DNA of 64,000 bases from Eubacterium sp. AM49-13BH (lineage in GTDB: Bacteria; Bacillota; Clostridia; Lachnospirales; Lachnospiraceae): the NCBI RefSeq assembly GCF_003464165.1, contig NZ_QSEK01000013.1, positions 4,915-68,914 of the forward strand, given 5' to 3'. Positions 52,857 through 62,665 of the stretch are shown one piece after another. Each line of letters starts with the position of its first letter. The stretch's first letter is position 1. The notes under the pieces were generated by a model that had not been told where the DNA came from, did no database searches, and saw nothing but the letters and a program-made list of their open reading frames with translations. Both the position numbers and the translations under genes were made by a program.

Positions 52857-52900
52857 AAAAATACCTGTAAGAAGTCATATAGACTCCTTACAGGTATTTT
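52857..52900. terminator. Bidirectional terminator after the glycosyltransferase and ROK genes
   Basis: The arms AAAATACCTGTAAG/CTTACAGGTATTTT enclose a 15-base loop with A and T flanks. It serves the convergent gene pair. Confidence 0.9.
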
Positions 52901-52902
52901 CA

Positions 52903-54039
52903 TTATTCCACACCATCAATAAATCTGGCAACAAAGCTTAATGCTGCACCAAGCCCTGATTTTCTGCCACCGCCATCTGATATTCTTAAATAATCCGCAT
53001 CAGTATCAAAGGAATAATCATTAACAAGACGTTCTTTAATACTATTATCATATTGCTTAAGATATGGTGCAACTGTTCCGCCAAGAACAATATCACAGTC
53101 CATCATTGTGTATATGTTATTAATTCCAAGAGTCAGATTGTCCATATATTCATCTAACACATTGCAATTATTCTTATTTCCCTGCGCTGCCAGTTCAAAG
53201 AAATTGTCAAGTGTCATATCAAGCTCTGATGATAATACCTTTTCTGAAACATATGCTTCAAAACAGCCCTTCTTACCACACAGGCACTGCTTTCCTCCAG
53301 GGTGAATAACCATATGTCCGAATTCGCCACCACGGTTATGAACACCATTTCTGATTGCGGAAGCGTTAATATATGCACCTCCGACACCTTCCCCAAGCAT
53401 AATATATATTTTTTCATCTTCAGGCTTTCCATTAAACCAGTGGTCTGCGTATGCCTCTGCCCTCGCATCGTTCATCACTACGACCGGATAATCAATAGCT
53501 GATATAAGCCTTGTAAAATCATAGTTCTTAGCTTTTAATGGTGGTGCTGAGATAAGAATCTGCTTTTCATCATCAAGTATTCCCGGAACTGTAACGCCAA
53601 CTCCCAGAATGTCATCTGCGTCTGCTCCAACATAATCCACTGCATGTCTTACCGCATCTGTAAGCTTCTCAATATATGCACTGCTTTTGCTAAAATGTGC
53701 TTTAACAGCCATACTGTATATAATCTGACCTTTAAGTCCTACTACATCTACATTAATATAGTCAGCTTTGATATTCACGCTGATAGCTTTTCTTGCATTA
53801 TTATTAATAGTAATTGCCTGTGCCCTTCTTCCACCCGTTGAAGTGAAATTGCCAACATATTCTATAAGTTCATCTTCCATAAGCATCTTAAGATTCTGAT
53901 TGACCGTTGGCAGTGACAGACCTAACTGGTCTGCTATCTCCTGCCTTGATATCTTATCCGAATTATATATCAGTCTGAATATACGATTTTTATTAAGTTT
54001 TTTTACATCCGTGTTCGTTAGTTTCTGTGATGAATCCAT
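52903..54039 (-). CDS. ROK-family transcriptional regulator (XylR-like)
   Basis: A 378-residue protein: N-terminal winged helix (NRIFRLIYNSDKISRQEIAD; LGLSLPTVNQNLKMLMEDE) and a ROK sugar-kinase-like domain with LGVGVTVPGILDDEKQIL, YIMLGEGVGGAYINASAI and zinc motif HPGGKQCLCGKKGCFEAYV. XylR-type repressors of this family control pentose genes. It is the last gene of, or lies just after, the sugar operon 54085-58388 and probably senses its sugar. GAGG precedes the ATG. Confidence 0.9.
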   Translation of the reverse strand: MDSSQKLTNTDVKKLNKNRIFRLIYNSDKISRQEIADQLGLSLPTVNQNLKMLMEDELIEYVGNFTSTGGRRAQAITINNNARKAISVNIKADYINVDVVGLKGQIIYSMAVKAHFSKSSAYIEKLTDAVRHAVDYVGADADDILGVGVTVPGILDDEKQILISAPPLKAKNYDFTRLISAIDYPVVVMNDARAEAYADHWFNGKPEDEKIYIMLGEGVGGAYINASAIRNGVHNRGGEFGHMVIHPGGKQCLCGKKGCFEAYVSEKVLSSELDMTLDNFFELAAQGNKNNCNVLDEYMDNLTLGINNIYTMMDCDIVLGGTVAPYLKQYDNSIKERLVNDYSFDTDADYLRISDGGGRKSGLGAALSFVARFIDGVE

Positions 54040-54084
54040 CCATTACCTCTCGCTTAATCCCGGTTAACTTGTGTGTCAGTTACA

Positions 54085-54738
54085 TTATTCGCCAAATACA
54101 GCAATATAATCTTTCTTGAACTTCTCAATTCCTGCATCTGTAAGCGGATGATGAACCATCTGCTCAATTACCTTATATGGTACTGTTGCAATATCAGCTC
54201 CTGCAAGTGCGCAGTCTGTAATATGTATTGGATTTCTTACACTTGCACAGATAATCTCTGTCTTAAGATCATAGTTAGCAAATATATCTGCAATATCCTG
54301 AATAAGATTAATGCCCGGCTGTGATATATCATCAAGTCTTCCAAGGAAAGGGGACACATATGCTGCACCTGCTCTTGCAGCTAAAAGTGCCTGATTAGCT
54401 GAGAATATTAATGTAACATTAACCTTTATTCCCTCAGATGATAACACCTTAGTAGCCTTAAGGCCTTCAACTGTCATAGGAATCTTAACAACCATGTTAG
54501 GGTGGATTGCTGCAATCTCTCTTCCCTCTTTGATCATTCCTTCTGCATCCTCAGTAGTAGCCTTAACCTCGCCGCTTATAGGTCCGTCAACAATAGAAGT
54601 AATCTCCTTGATAACCTCCTTGAAATCTCTTCCTTCTTTGGCGATAAGGGATGGATTAGTGGTTACTCCACAGATAACTCCCATGTCATTAGCCTTACGG
54701 ATATCCTCAACATTTGCAGTATCAATAAAAAACTTCAT
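54085..54738 (-). CDS. fsa: Transaldolase-like fructose-6-phosphate aldolase (FSA/TalC)
   Basis: A 217-residue small transaldolase: [33 protein letters not shown], the Schiff-base lysine in [20 protein letters not shown], and [15 protein letters not shown] [18 protein letters not shown]. TalC/FSA enzymes split ketose phosphates or move a dihydroxyacetone unit. Here it likely works on xylulose-5-phosphate-derived sugar in the pentose phosphate pathway, since it follows a xylulokinase by 20 bases. GGAG precedes the ATG. Confidence 0.9.
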   Translation of the reverse strand: MKFFIDTANVEDIRKANDMGVICGVTTNPSLIAKEGRDFKEVIKEITSIVDGPISGEVKATTEDAEGMIKEGREIAAIHPNMVVKIPMTVEGLKATKVLSSEGIKVNVTLIFSANQALLAARAGAAYVSPFLGRLDDISQPGINLIQDIADIFANYDLKTEIICASVRNPIHITDCALAGADIATVPYKVIEQMVHHPLTDAGIEKFKKDYIAVFGE

Positions 54739-54758
54739 AATAAAATTCTCCTTGTTAA

Positions 54759-56237
54759 TCACTCATTAATTGTTCTGAATACATTCTTCATTGCAGGATA
54801 GATACATCTGAACTTATTGTACTTATCCTCGTATCTTTCTATTATCTTCTCGTCCGGCCTTATTGTCTTTCGTACTTTAACGAGAGCATTAGACGCATCT
54901 TCAACGCAATTATACTCCCCGGCTGCAACCATGGCAAGCATTGCCGCACCCATAGCAGGACCTTCCTCTGACTCTAACAGTTCCACAGGAATTCCAAGTA
55001 CATTAGCCATAATCTTGCACCACAGTTCTGACTTAGCGCCACCACCGCACATACGGGTTGACTCCACCTTAATACTGAGACTCTTAGCAACCTCGAAGCA
55101 GTCCCTTATTGCAAATGCAACGCCTTCCAGAACTGCCTGTGTCATATCCTTACGCTCAGTATCCATTGTCATTCCGGTAAATGTGCCTCTTGCAAATTCG
55201 TCATTATGCGGTGACCTCTCGCCCATCAGATACGGAAGGAAATACACATTATTATTGCCAAGGTCATTATCTGTTATCTGCGACTGTTCACCTGAATAAT
55301 CATTAGTTCCGAGTATCTTGTCCATCCACCAGCCATTAACTGAAGCTGCACTTAATATACAGCCCATAAGATGATATTTTCCATCTGCATGTGCGAAAGA
55401 ATGAAGTGCATTATTGGAATCCACTCCGAATTCCTTGCTTGAAATGAATATTGTACCGCTTGTTCCCAAAGAAACATTACAATGTCCGTCACCAACAGTA
55501 CCAGTGCCTACTGCAGCAGCTGCATTATCACCTGCACCGGCTGCAACAATTACTTCATATCCTATTCCAAGCTCATCAGCAATATCCTTCTTTACAGTGC
55601 CAACGCACTCACTGCTTTCAAAGATGCGTGGCATCTGTGCTTCTGTGACGCCACATATATCAAGCATCTGGCGCGACCAACGCCTATTCTTCACATCAAA
55701 CAGCAGCATGCCCGAAGCATCTGAAACATCTGTACAATGCACACCTGTAAGACGATACGCAATATAATCCTTTGGAAGCATTATCTTGTCTATCTTAGCA
55801 AAATTATCCGGTTCATTCTCCTTCACCCACAATATCTTAGGTGCTGTGAAACCTGCAAATGCAATATTTGCTGTATATTCTGATAACTTATCCCTGCCTA
55901 TCACTTCATTCAGGTACTCACACTGCTTCGTTGTTCTTCCGTCATTCCATAAAATAGCCGGTCTAATAACCTCATCATTCTTATCAAGAATAACAAGTCC
56001 ATGCATCTGTCCACCAAAGCTGATACCACCAACTGTTGATTCATCCTGTCCGTCAAGCAGCTCCTTCATGCCTTCCATACAGGCATCATACCAGTCATAA
56101 GGATTCTGCTCTGACCAGCCGGCCTTAGGGTAATCAATCGGATAACTCTTTGAAACATTTGCAATAATATGTCCTGCTGTGTCCATAAGAACAAGCTTAA
56201 CCGATGAAGTTCCAAGATCAATTCCTATATAATTCAT
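54759..56237 (-). CDS. xylB: Xylulokinase
   Basis: A 492-residue FGGY kinase: [40 protein letters not shown] and [20 protein letters not shown], a combination typical of XylB, then [19 protein letters not shown] and the C-terminal FGGY signature region [19 protein letters not shown]. It phosphorylates D-xylulose with ATP. The upstream isomerase is of the fucose/arabinose type, not the usual XylA, so the input sugar may be another pentose or the isomerase may form xylulose. Confidence 0.9.
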   Translation of the reverse strand: MNYIGIDLGTSSVKLVLMDTAGHIIANVSKSYPIDYPKAGWSEQNPYDWYDACMEGMKELLDGQDESTVGGISFGGQMHGLVILDKNDEVIRPAILWNDGRTTKQCEYLNEVIGRDKLSEYTANIAFAGFTAPKILWVKENEPDNFAKIDKIMLPKDYIAYRLTGVHCTDVSDASGMLLFDVKNRRWSRQMLDICGVTEAQMPRIFESSECVGTVKKDIADELGIGYEVIVAAGAGDNAAAAVGTGTVGDGHCNVSLGTSGTIFISSKEFGVDSNNALHSFAHADGKYHLMGCILSAASVNGWWMDKILGTNDYSGEQSQITDNDLGNNNVYFLPYLMGERSPHNDEFARGTFTGMTMDTERKDMTQAVLEGVAFAIRDCFEVAKSLSIKVESTRMCGGGAKSELWCKIMANVLGIPVELLESEEGPAMGAAMLAMVAAGEYNCVEDASNALVKVRKTIRPDEKIIERYEDKYNKFRCIYPAMKNVFRTINE

Positions 56238-56280
56238 GCCAGACTCCTTTCCACAATCATATATCTATAACCGCACCTGT

Positions 56281-57765
56281 TTATGCAAATGGGTTCTCAC
56301 TCTTGTAAAGCATGCCCTTAGGCTGGTTGAATGACACATCCTCAACGCCGATATACTTAAACACATCAAAAAGTGTCTTTCCAAAATGTCCGAATGCAAC
56401 TGCACCATGATGTGGGAAGTTACCTTCGATAAGCACATGTCTGTAGAATCTTCCCATCTCTGGAATAGCAAATATACCTATTGCACCAAATGAACGTGTT
56501 CTTACCGGAAGAACTTCACCCTGTGCTATGTAAGCGGAAAGCTTGTTATCTGATGAATTCTGAAGTCTGAAAAATGTGATATCTCCCGGAACGATATCCC
56601 CTTCAAGTGTACCATTAGTAACTTCTTCAGGAAGTGAACGTGCCATAATCATCTGGTTTCTCATCTCGCAGAATGACAATTTGCTTGATGCAGTGTTGCC
56701 ACAATGGAATCCCATAAATGTATCCTTCTGTGTATATGCATATCTGCCTGCGATATCCTCATTGTAGATATCTGCTGGAACTGTATTATTAATATCAAGA
56801 AGTGTAACAATATCGTCACTTACAACTTCTCCGATAAATTCACTCAATGCACCATATATATCAACCTCGCATGATACAGGTATTCCTCTTGAAGTAAGTC
56901 TTGAGTTGACATAACAAGGAACACATCCGAACTGTGTCTGGAATGCCGGCCAGCATTTACCTGCTACTGCAACATATTTTCTTGAGCCCTTATGTGATTC
57001 AACCCAGTCAGTTAATGTAAGCTCGTACTGTGCGAGTCTGCTTAAGATTTCAGGCTTTTTATTTCCTGTACCAAGCTCTTTTTCCATATCCCTTACAACA
57101 TCAGGAATTCTTTCATCTCCTGCATGCTTATTAAAGCTCTCAAATAAATCAAGCTCTGAATTTTCCTCAATCTCAACACCAAGATTATATAGACCTGCGA
57201 TTGGTGCATTACATGCAAGGAAATTGTTAGGTCTTGGACCAAAGCTGATAATCTTAAGATTGCTTAATGCGTATACCGCCTTTGCTACAGGTATGAATTC
57301 ATGAATCATATCTGCACATTCTTCTGCTGTTCCAACAGGATACTCTGGAATATATGCTTTAACTCCACGAAGCTTAAGATTATAGCTTGCGTTAAGCATT
57401 CCACAATAAGCATCGCCTCGTCCCTGAACAAGACCTCCATTAGCTGATGTCTCCTCTGCTGCCGCAATGAACATCTTAGGTCCGTCAAAATTCTTAGCAA
57501 GCATTGTCTCAGCAATCTCAGGTCCGAAATTACCAAGATATACACAGAGTGCATTACATCCTGCATCCTTAATATCCTCAAGTGCCTGCATCATATGTAT
57601 CTCACTCTCAACGATACATACCGGACATTCATAGATATCCCCCTTGCCATACTTTGCTTCATATGCCTTTACAAGATTCTGTCTTCTTGTAACTGAAAGT
57701 GATTCTGGAAAGCAGTCTCTTGAAACTGCAACAATACCGATTTTCATAACTGGTGTATTATTCAT
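56281..57765 (-). CDS. L-fucose/L-arabinose isomerase family protein
   Basis: A 494-residue protein with the fold of fucose and arabinose isomerases: ALCVYLGNFGPEIAETMLAK, SFGPRPNNFLACNAPIAG, CEVDIYGALSEFIGE with metal-binding Glu and Asp, TFMGFHCGNTASSKLSFCEM and LIEGNFPHHGAVAFGHFGKT with a metal His. These enzymes convert aldoses to ketoses. The substrate is unknown; the next gene is a xylulokinase, so a product of xylulose or a related ketose is likely. GGAGAT precedes the ATG. Confidence 0.88.
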   Translation of the reverse strand: MNNTPVMKIGIVAVSRDCFPESLSVTRRQNLVKAYEAKYGKGDIYECPVCIVESEIHMMQALEDIKDAGCNALCVYLGNFGPEIAETMLAKNFDGPKMFIAAAEETSANGGLVQGRGDAYCGMLNASYNLKLRGVKAYIPEYPVGTAEECADMIHEFIPVAKAVYALSNLKIISFGPRPNNFLACNAPIAGLYNLGVEIEENSELDLFESFNKHAGDERIPDVVRDMEKELGTGNKKPEILSRLAQYELTLTDWVESHKGSRKYVAVAGKCWPAFQTQFGCVPCYVNSRLTSRGIPVSCEVDIYGALSEFIGEVVSDDIVTLLDINNTVPADIYNEDIAGRYAYTQKDTFMGFHCGNTASSKLSFCEMRNQMIMARSLPEEVTNGTLEGDIVPGDITFFRLQNSSDNKLSAYIAQGEVLPVRTRSFGAIGIFAIPEMGRFYRHVLIEGNFPHHGAVAFGHFGKTLFDVFKYIGVEDVSFNQPKGMLYKSENPFA

Positions 57766-57782
57766 AACTTATCTCCTTTAAC

Positions 57783-58388
57783 CTATACTGTTATATTCTC
57801 TCCCCTTAAGCCGTTAAATGCTCCATCTATATGAGCATCTTCATGGGCTATCAGCCATTTATTAGATGCCGCAAGCAGCTTATCTTCTGCTGTTGCATGA
57901 GTATTAACTACATCAAGATTAGTTCCCTTTGGAAGTACAACTACGCACTTAAAGCCCTGTCCATCCACACCGCATGGTGCATAATGAAGAGTTGTTGCAT
58001 ACACCTCAATAGCAGTTCCCTCAGGCACAAAAAATCCTTCAACCTTAGATGTCTCATATGTAAAATCGTCTTTCACATCTTCTCTCTTGCCAAGCAGCAG
58101 AATCATATCTGTTGCCGCAATATTAACTTCTGAACTTCTGTGATATTCCAGTGCATTAAGTTTCTGGTTATGTCCATTACAATACCCTGTCTGTACAGGA
58201 CATCCACCATATATACTCTCTTCCATTACCTTATGAATCTGTGTATTTTCAAGCTTTTCATCACCTGCAACATATACAACATCTTCAGGCATATCATACG
58301 AATCCATAAGTTTCACTATTTCACTGGTATCAATATCAGCAATAACTCTGCCATATTTCTTAAATCCAGCATCCAATACACTCTGCAA
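57783..58388 (-). CDS. DUF4867 cupin-like protein, candidate sugar isomerase/epimerase
   Basis: A 201-residue protein that starts with TTG, 7 bases after GGAGG. Core motifs are YCNGHNQKLNALEYHRSSEV, NIAATDMILLLGKREDVKDD, FFVPEGTAIEVYATTLHYAP and CVVVLPKGTNLDVV. The His/Glu pairs and beta-rich pattern suggest a metal-binding cupin like ureidoglycolate lyase or lyxose isomerase folds. DUF4867 proteins have no established function. It is the first gene of the sugar operon, 17 bases before the isomerase gene. Confidence 0.8.
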   Translation of the reverse strand: MQSVLDAGFKKYGRVIADIDTSEIVKLMDSYDMPEDVVYVAGDEKLENTQIHKVMEESIYGGCPVQTGYCNGHNQKLNALEYHRSSEVNIAATDMILLLGKREDVKDDFTYETSKVEGFFVPEGTAIEVYATTLHYAPCGVDGQGFKCVVVLPKGTNLDVVNTHATAEDKLLAASNKWLIAHEDAHIDGAFNGLRGENITV

Positions 58389-58448
58389 AACAATACCTCC
58401 TTTTTAAAACTTAAACATAAACTTTTGTAAAGTATCTTTCTAAAAGTT

Positions 58449-58477
58449 ATTCTATCACTGTTTTATTTCTAATTCAA
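58449..58477 (-). promoter_or_regulatory. Promoter of the sugar operon
   Basis: On the minus strand TTGAAT (58472-58477) and TAGAAT (58449-58454) are 17 bases apart, about 60 bases before the DUF4867 start. The stretch between them and the start is A/T-rich with short repeats of AAACTT, a possible regulator target. Confidence 0.65.
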
Positions 58478-58478
58478 T

Positions 58479-58542
58479 AAAAAAATCTCCGATTATCAAA
58501 AATGTATCTTTATAACAGATACACTCCTGATAACCGGAGATT
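58479..58542 (-). terminator. Long terminator after the metal-transporter gene
   Basis: The arms AATCTCCG-TTATCA and TGATAA-CGGAGATT with an inner GTATCT/AGATAC stem end on the minus strand in seven T. Confidence 0.9.
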
Positions 58543-58563
58543 AAACTATCTTATTATGTTATG

Positions 58564-59421
58564 TTACATTATAATTCTGGATAATGCATCAATAATAATT
58601 CCCCATACTACACCACTCACATAAAGAATAGCGAGAATCCTTAAATTATCCTTCATATCATCATTCTCTCTGAACAATACAAGAATACCTACTCCAGAAC
58701 CGGCAAGCAGTCCTGCCATAAGAGAACCAAGTCCAAGCACACCTTCAATATAAAGCTGTGTTAATACTACTGATGATGCACAGTTAGGAATAAGACCTAT
58801 CACACCCGCTATCACAGGTCCAATAACAGGCTTATTAAGGATAAGATTTCCCAAAGTCTCTTCACCAATAAAATGAATTAAAGTGTTAAGTGCAAATGAG
58901 ATAACGACAATAAATGCAAATATTGTTATAGTATGTCTTAATGCTGACTTGAATATGCTTGTCTCACAACCACAGTGGTCATGATCACATACATGCCCAA
59001 TCTTTTCTATCATGTTATAGCTCTTCTTTGATTTTCTCACAATCATATCAATTGCAAGACCCATTATAAGACCAATAATGACCTTCATGAGTATCAGTTG
59101 TAAAAGAACTAACACATTAACATGCTCGGATAAGAATACTGGAATCATCTCGTCTGAAGTAGACATAAAGATAGCAATAAGCGTTCCCAGAGTAATTACT
59201 TTACCTGCATATAGGTTAGATGCCGCTGTAGAAAAGCCACACTGTGGAACAGCTCCAAGTAAAGCACCTATAACAGGGCCCGCCTTGCCAGAATCCTTAA
59301 CAAACTTCTTCGTCCTGGCACTTGTCTTATGTTCAAGATACTCCATAGCAAGATAAGTCAGAAAAAGAAACGGCAACAGTTTAATACTATCAATGATAGT
59401 ATCAAATACCACATCCATCAT
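58564..59421 (-). CDS. Putative manganese/metal exporter (ArsP_2-like permease)
   Basis: An integral membrane protein of about 285 residues with two repeated halves, marked by AVPQCGFSTAASNLYAGKVI and GLIPNCASSVVLTQLYIEG, as in the ArsP/manganese-transporter permease group. A central loop has a His/Cys cluster CDHDHCGCE that may bind metal. The group is annotated as putative manganese transporter; export of a metal or metalloid is inferred. The start at MMDVVFDTIIDS is favoured, though its ribosome binding site is distant. Confidence 0.85.
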   Translation of the reverse strand: MMDVVFDTIIDSIKLLPFLFLTYLAMEYLEHKTSARTKKFVKDSGKAGPVIGALLGAVPQCGFSTAASNLYAGKVITLGTLIAIFMSTSDEMIPVFLSEHVNVLVLLQLILMKVIIGLIMGLAIDMIVRKSKKSYNMIEKIGHVCDHDHCGCETSIFKSALRHTITIFAFIVVISFALNTLIHFIGEETLGNLILNKPVIGPVIAGVIGLIPNCASSVVLTQLYIEGVLGLGSLMAGLLAGSGVGILVLFRENDDMKDNLRILAILYVSGVVWGIIIDALSRIIM

Positions 59422-59469
59422 GATATACAATCGTCCTTTCTTAAAAACAGTCACATAGTTACATATTCA

Positions 59470-60060
59470 TTATGCCTTGGCAAAAAGCTTCTTATAAGGT
59501 TCTTCTCCTGAAAACACCTTTCTTGCTCTCTCTGATCTGTTCATAATAAGCTTTGTAACAAAATAACCTATTACCCCATACAGTGATCCTAATAACAGAC
59601 TCGCAAGTACATCTGTCGGATAATGAACTGTAAGATATAATCTTGAAAATGCAATCAGAGCTGCAAGTATAACTGCGGGAATTCCTTTCTTTCTATCCCA
59701 CAATATAATAGCTAATGCCGCTGCAAAAGAAGCTGATGTATGTCCTGATGGGAAAGACCAGTCTTTAATACCATTAAATATCCCATACAGATTCTCAAAT
59801 GTCGGATCTGCATTAAATGGTCTTATTCTTGCTGACAGATTCTTCATAATTCCATTACACATAATAAGGGAAAGAATAAGTCCAATTGCCATACTAAGTC
59901 CTAATTTTCTGTCTTTCTTAAATACCGGGATAAATAAGAATACTGCACATAATAATATCCAGAATATTCCTGCATTACCCAGACAGGTTACAGCATACAT
60001 AATTGGATCTGTTACAGGATTATGTAACGACTCAAACCAATGTAAAATCTGAAGTTCCAT
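59470..60060 (-). CDS. PAP2-family membrane phosphatase
   Basis: A 196-residue protein with five or six hydrophobic helices and all three PAP2 motifs: KNLSARIRPFNAD, WSFPSGHTSASFAAAL, and SRLYLTVHYPTDVLAS. BcrC/PgpB members dephosphorylate undecaprenyl pyrophosphate or phosphatidylglycerophosphate at the membrane. It may recycle the lipid carrier used by the window's glycosyltransferases. It is likely a separate unit. Confidence 0.9.
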   Translation of the reverse strand: MELQILHWFESLHNPVTDPIMYAVTCLGNAGIFWILLCAVFLFIPVFKKDRKLGLSMAIGLILSLIMCNGIMKNLSARIRPFNADPTFENLYGIFNGIKDWSFPSGHTSASFAAALAIILWDRKKGIPAVILAALIAFSRLYLTVHYPTDVLASLLLGSLYGVIGYFVTKLIMNRSERARKVFSGEEPYKKLFAKA

Positions 60061-60139
60061 TATTGTCTCCTTACCATATCATTCTAATATGCTCCTTTTC
60101 AGGCACACCAGAATATTCTATGATATAAGAAAACATTTG

Positions 60140-60541
60140 TCAATTAAAAGAATATGTTTTTTCATAGTAACATTTACCTTTTCCTCCACCAAATGGATAA
60201 TCATACTCCTCTGTTACCCCTATCTGGAATAATCCTTTGTCCAGATCAGATGCTATAAGTCTTACCTCAATATTACCGTCTGACACTACTCTTTCGCTTA
60301 AAACCATGCAGAATTCCTGCATCAGATCTGTTAATATCTGCTGTCTTTTCACTTCATTATATGTTGTAAAGTCAGTATCAGCATAGATATCTCCCATTCT
60401 GTCAAATGCAAAATCCATTGCACTATCAAGACTCTGATTGACTTCATCTTCTCTTATATTATTTCCGGTGATTGTTGCATGTATCATAATGATAAGCGCT
60501 ATCGCCACTATAACCCCACTACAAGTAATAACTCCTCTCAA
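60140..60541 (-). CDS. Single-pass membrane protein of the Tad-like operon (TadE/F-like)
   Basis: A 133-residue protein with an N-terminal membrane helix (GVIVAIALIIMIHATITG) and a mixed extracytoplasmic part. This is the outline of TadE/TadF-type pseudopilins or of the DUF4320-like proteins seen with Tad genes. The start may be TTG at 60541, or a GTG a few codons in; no strong ribosome binding site decides. It is 6 bases after the 124-residue gene. Confidence 0.65.
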   Translation of the reverse strand: MRGVITCSGVIVAIALIIMIHATITGNNIREDEVNQSLDSAMDFAFDRMGDIYADTDFTTYNEVKRQQILTDLMQEFCMVLSERVVSDGNIEVRLIASDLDKGLFQIGVTEEYDYPFGGGKGKCYYEKTYSFN

Positions 60542-60547
60542 TAGATC

Positions 60548-60922
60548 TCAGCTTACAAAGTATCTGGCAAGTCCTTTATATGTACGCTGTGACGAATACC
60601 CGAACATAGCTGCTGACAATGAGTATTCAAGCGTATATTCCATATATTCATAATCACCTGCTCTGCTGACTTTGCCATATGTAAGCTTCATTCCTCCTTC
60701 CTGCACTGAACGTGATAACATATCAAGCTTTTCATTCCGTAACTGCATGGATAATTCTTTATCTGGAACATCTCCACAATATGCTTCTATATAATTCTCA
60801 ACATACTGGCTTATCTCTCCGGCATCTGATACTCTCTGGTTAATTCTTATGAAATCAATTGAGAAGAAACACACCAGTGCAAATATAATAAGATATATTG
60901 ATGTTTCAATTATTCCTTTCAT
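60548..60922 (-). CDS. TadE-like pseudopilin
   Basis: A 124-residue protein opening MKGIIETSIYLIIFALVCFF, with a short N-terminus and a single hydrophobic helix, then a polar domain (AYCGDVPDKELSMQLRNEKL). The form fits TadE-like minor pilins. GGGGAAG precedes the ATG. It lies in the Tad-like operon downstream of the tiny membrane proteins. Confidence 0.7.
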   Translation of the reverse strand: MKGIIETSIYLIIFALVCFFSIDFIRINQRVSDAGEISQYVENYIEAYCGDVPDKELSMQLRNEKLDMLSRSVQEGGMKLTYGKVSRAGDYEYMEYTLEYSLSAAMFGYSSQRTYKGLARYFVS

Positions 60923-60941
60923 TAATCTTCCCCTTTACCAG

Positions 60942-61079
60942 TTATCCAAGACATGAACTAATAACATTCAAAAGTATATTTCTGTATGCAGCCATAGACA
61001 TCCCAACCAGCATCATGACTATAATAATAGCACATATTCCTATAACTGTTTCGCCATATGTATTAATAATATCTTTCAT
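60942..61079 (-). CDS. 45-residue membrane micro-protein of the Tad-like operon
   Basis: A small ORF MKDIINTYGETVIGICAIII continues through VMMLVGMSMAAYRNILLNVI to SSCLG. It is a single hydrophobic helix preceded by the motif D-I-I-x-x-Y-G. The ATG overlaps the stop of the 35-residue ORF upstream (ATGA), so the two are coupled. It resembles a Flp-type pilin in size and form, but no processing motif is obvious. Confidence 0.65.
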   Translation of the reverse strand: MKDIINTYGETVIGICAIIIVMMLVGMSMAAYRNILLNVISSCLG

Positions 61080-61183
61080 CCGTTTATCACTCCTACAAAA
61101 ACATTAATGAATATTGCAAGCATTGAATATGTAACAATTATCCCCATAATAACGCCTGCATATTCGTCAATCATATGTTCCAT
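61076..61183 (-). CDS. 35-residue membrane micro-protein of the Tad-like operon
   Basis: A small ORF MEHMIDEYAGVIMGIIVTYS ends MLAIFINVFVGVING. GGAGG lies 5 bases before the ATG, which is strong evidence for translation. It shares the layout I-(I/D)-x-x-Y-(G/A)-x-x-(V/I) plus a hydrophobic helix with the 45- and 62-residue proteins of this locus. It sits 12 bases after the TadB/C-like gene. Confidence 0.65.
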   Translation of the reverse strand: MEHMIDEYAGVIMGIIVTYSMLAIFINVFVGVING

Positions 61184-61195
61184 AAATACCTCCGA

Positions 61196-62665
61196 CTATA
61201 AGTACATATTAACAACAAGCATCATATCCACTGCCATCTTAAATGCAACAAAAAATGTCGGTACATACTCTGAAAATCTCATCATACTTGTACTGTCCAT
61301 ATATCTTGCATTCTCTGCCTTATCTGATAATTCATAGTTTCTTCTTACAAGAGCATTAATTGTCTGGTTCATACTGTCTTTGTCAAGATCGCCTATTGAA
61401 TACAGCATCCTGACTGCTGACTGAATATCCATAACATTAAATTCACTTAAGAATTCATAATACGGCTTAATATCGGATGGATTAAGCTCTATATCATATA
61501 TGAACTTCTCTAATGGTTCTTTCATAATAACCGGACAATCATCATATGTATCTTCAACCGCTGAAAGCAGTGGTTTATTTTCAAGATTAACTGCCAGATC
61601 TCTTAACCACTCTGTAAATCCACAATACAGATCATTCTTAACTCTTTTAACTGCTGTCTTTTTCTGTGTAAAAGGTGTAGACATAAGAACTATCATCACA
61701 CCTGCAAGACACAATGCCGGAATCCATAACTTCATCACCACAAGTAATACAACAACAGCACACATACCTGCCCATATAGGAACCATTCTTAAGGTAACCT
61801 GTCTGGCTTTAGACTTAAACACCGAATTATAATCATTAATAATCTGATTATCCTTCCTGCTCTTACCAATCCAGTCAAAGCCATAATGCTTTCTTGTAAA
61901 TGTGTAAAACACAATGCATAACAGTACAAATAACACAGAAATTCCCTGATAAGCAGCTGTTGATGTAATACTTAAAGGCTCTTTGGCAAACATATTAAGC
62001 ATATTACACATTACAGTTGTAAGCAATGCAAGCAGCATACTTATAACTATGCCAATAGTAATATCACGCTTTATCTTTCTTATCTCGTTCTGATACTTAT
62101 AAACATTGTTGACCCATCTGTCGAAATCTTCTAACAAAACTTCCATTGCACCACGGTATCTTCCACCCTTCTCCTCAACACTTACAATAAACTTATGAAG
62201 AGTCCTTATTCTGGCACAATCATATTCTTCTTCAATAATTCTTAAAGCATCTTCATATACGCGCTGTCCCATTCCATACTCAAGTTCTTCAATTGCCCTT
62301 GAAAGACACCGCTTAAGTCTGCCCGTACTAATCGCATACGCATCTTTTAATGCCATATTAACCTTGGGATTTCTTATAAATGAATACGTCATCTGATGAA
62401 GATATACATCCACATCAGCAAATCTCGCTGCCTCACTGCATTCCCTAAAATAATTTCTTACCAGTCCCGGAATCATGGCAACCGCAACAAGCATCACAAC
62501 AAAAGCCAGTACATAATTAATTCTGTATAACAGGCAGGCACCATACACTCCGGCACCTGCCGCTATTGTAGTTATAACGAATCTTCTTACTGGCATAACC
62601 CCATTCATATCTCTTACATCTTCCATCAGCTGTGTAACAGATAAATATTTTAATACCTTCTTCAA
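61196..62665 (-). CDS. TadB/TadC-like inner-membrane platform protein
   Basis: A 489-residue protein with helices near residues 28-70, 205-255, 300-345 and the C-terminus, and a cytoplasmic domain between (RCLSRAIEELEYGMGQRVYE), the T2SS_F-like pattern of TadB and TadC. It anchors the secretion motor in the membrane. The gene overlaps the ATPase gene by 4 bases (ATGA), so they are coupled. It is longer than a normal single TadB or TadC (about 300), so it may have an extra N-terminal part. Confidence 0.8.
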   Translation of the reverse strand: MKKVLKYLSVTQLMEDVRDMNGVMPVRRFVITTIAAGAGVYGACLLYRINYVLAFVVMLVAVAMIPGLVRNYFRECSEAARFADVDVYLHQMTYSFIRNPKVNMALKDAYAISTGRLKRCLSRAIEELEYGMGQRVYEDALRIIEEEYDCARIRTLHKFIVSVEEKGGRYRGAMEVLLEDFDRWVNNVYKYQNEIRKIKRDITIGIVISMLLALLTTVMCNMLNMFAKEPLSITSTAAYQGISVLFVLLCIVFYTFTRKHYGFDWIGKSRKDNQIINDYNSVFKSKARQVTLRMVPIWAGMCAVVVLLVVMKLWIPALCLAGVMIVLMSTPFTQKKTAVKRVKNDLYCGFTEWLRDLAVNLENKPLLSAVEDTYDDCPVIMKEPLEKFIYDIELNPSDIKPYYEFLSEFNVMDIQSAVRMLYSIGDLDKDSMNQTINALVRRNYELSDKAENARYMDSTSMMRFSEYVPTFFVAFKMAVDMMLVVNMYL

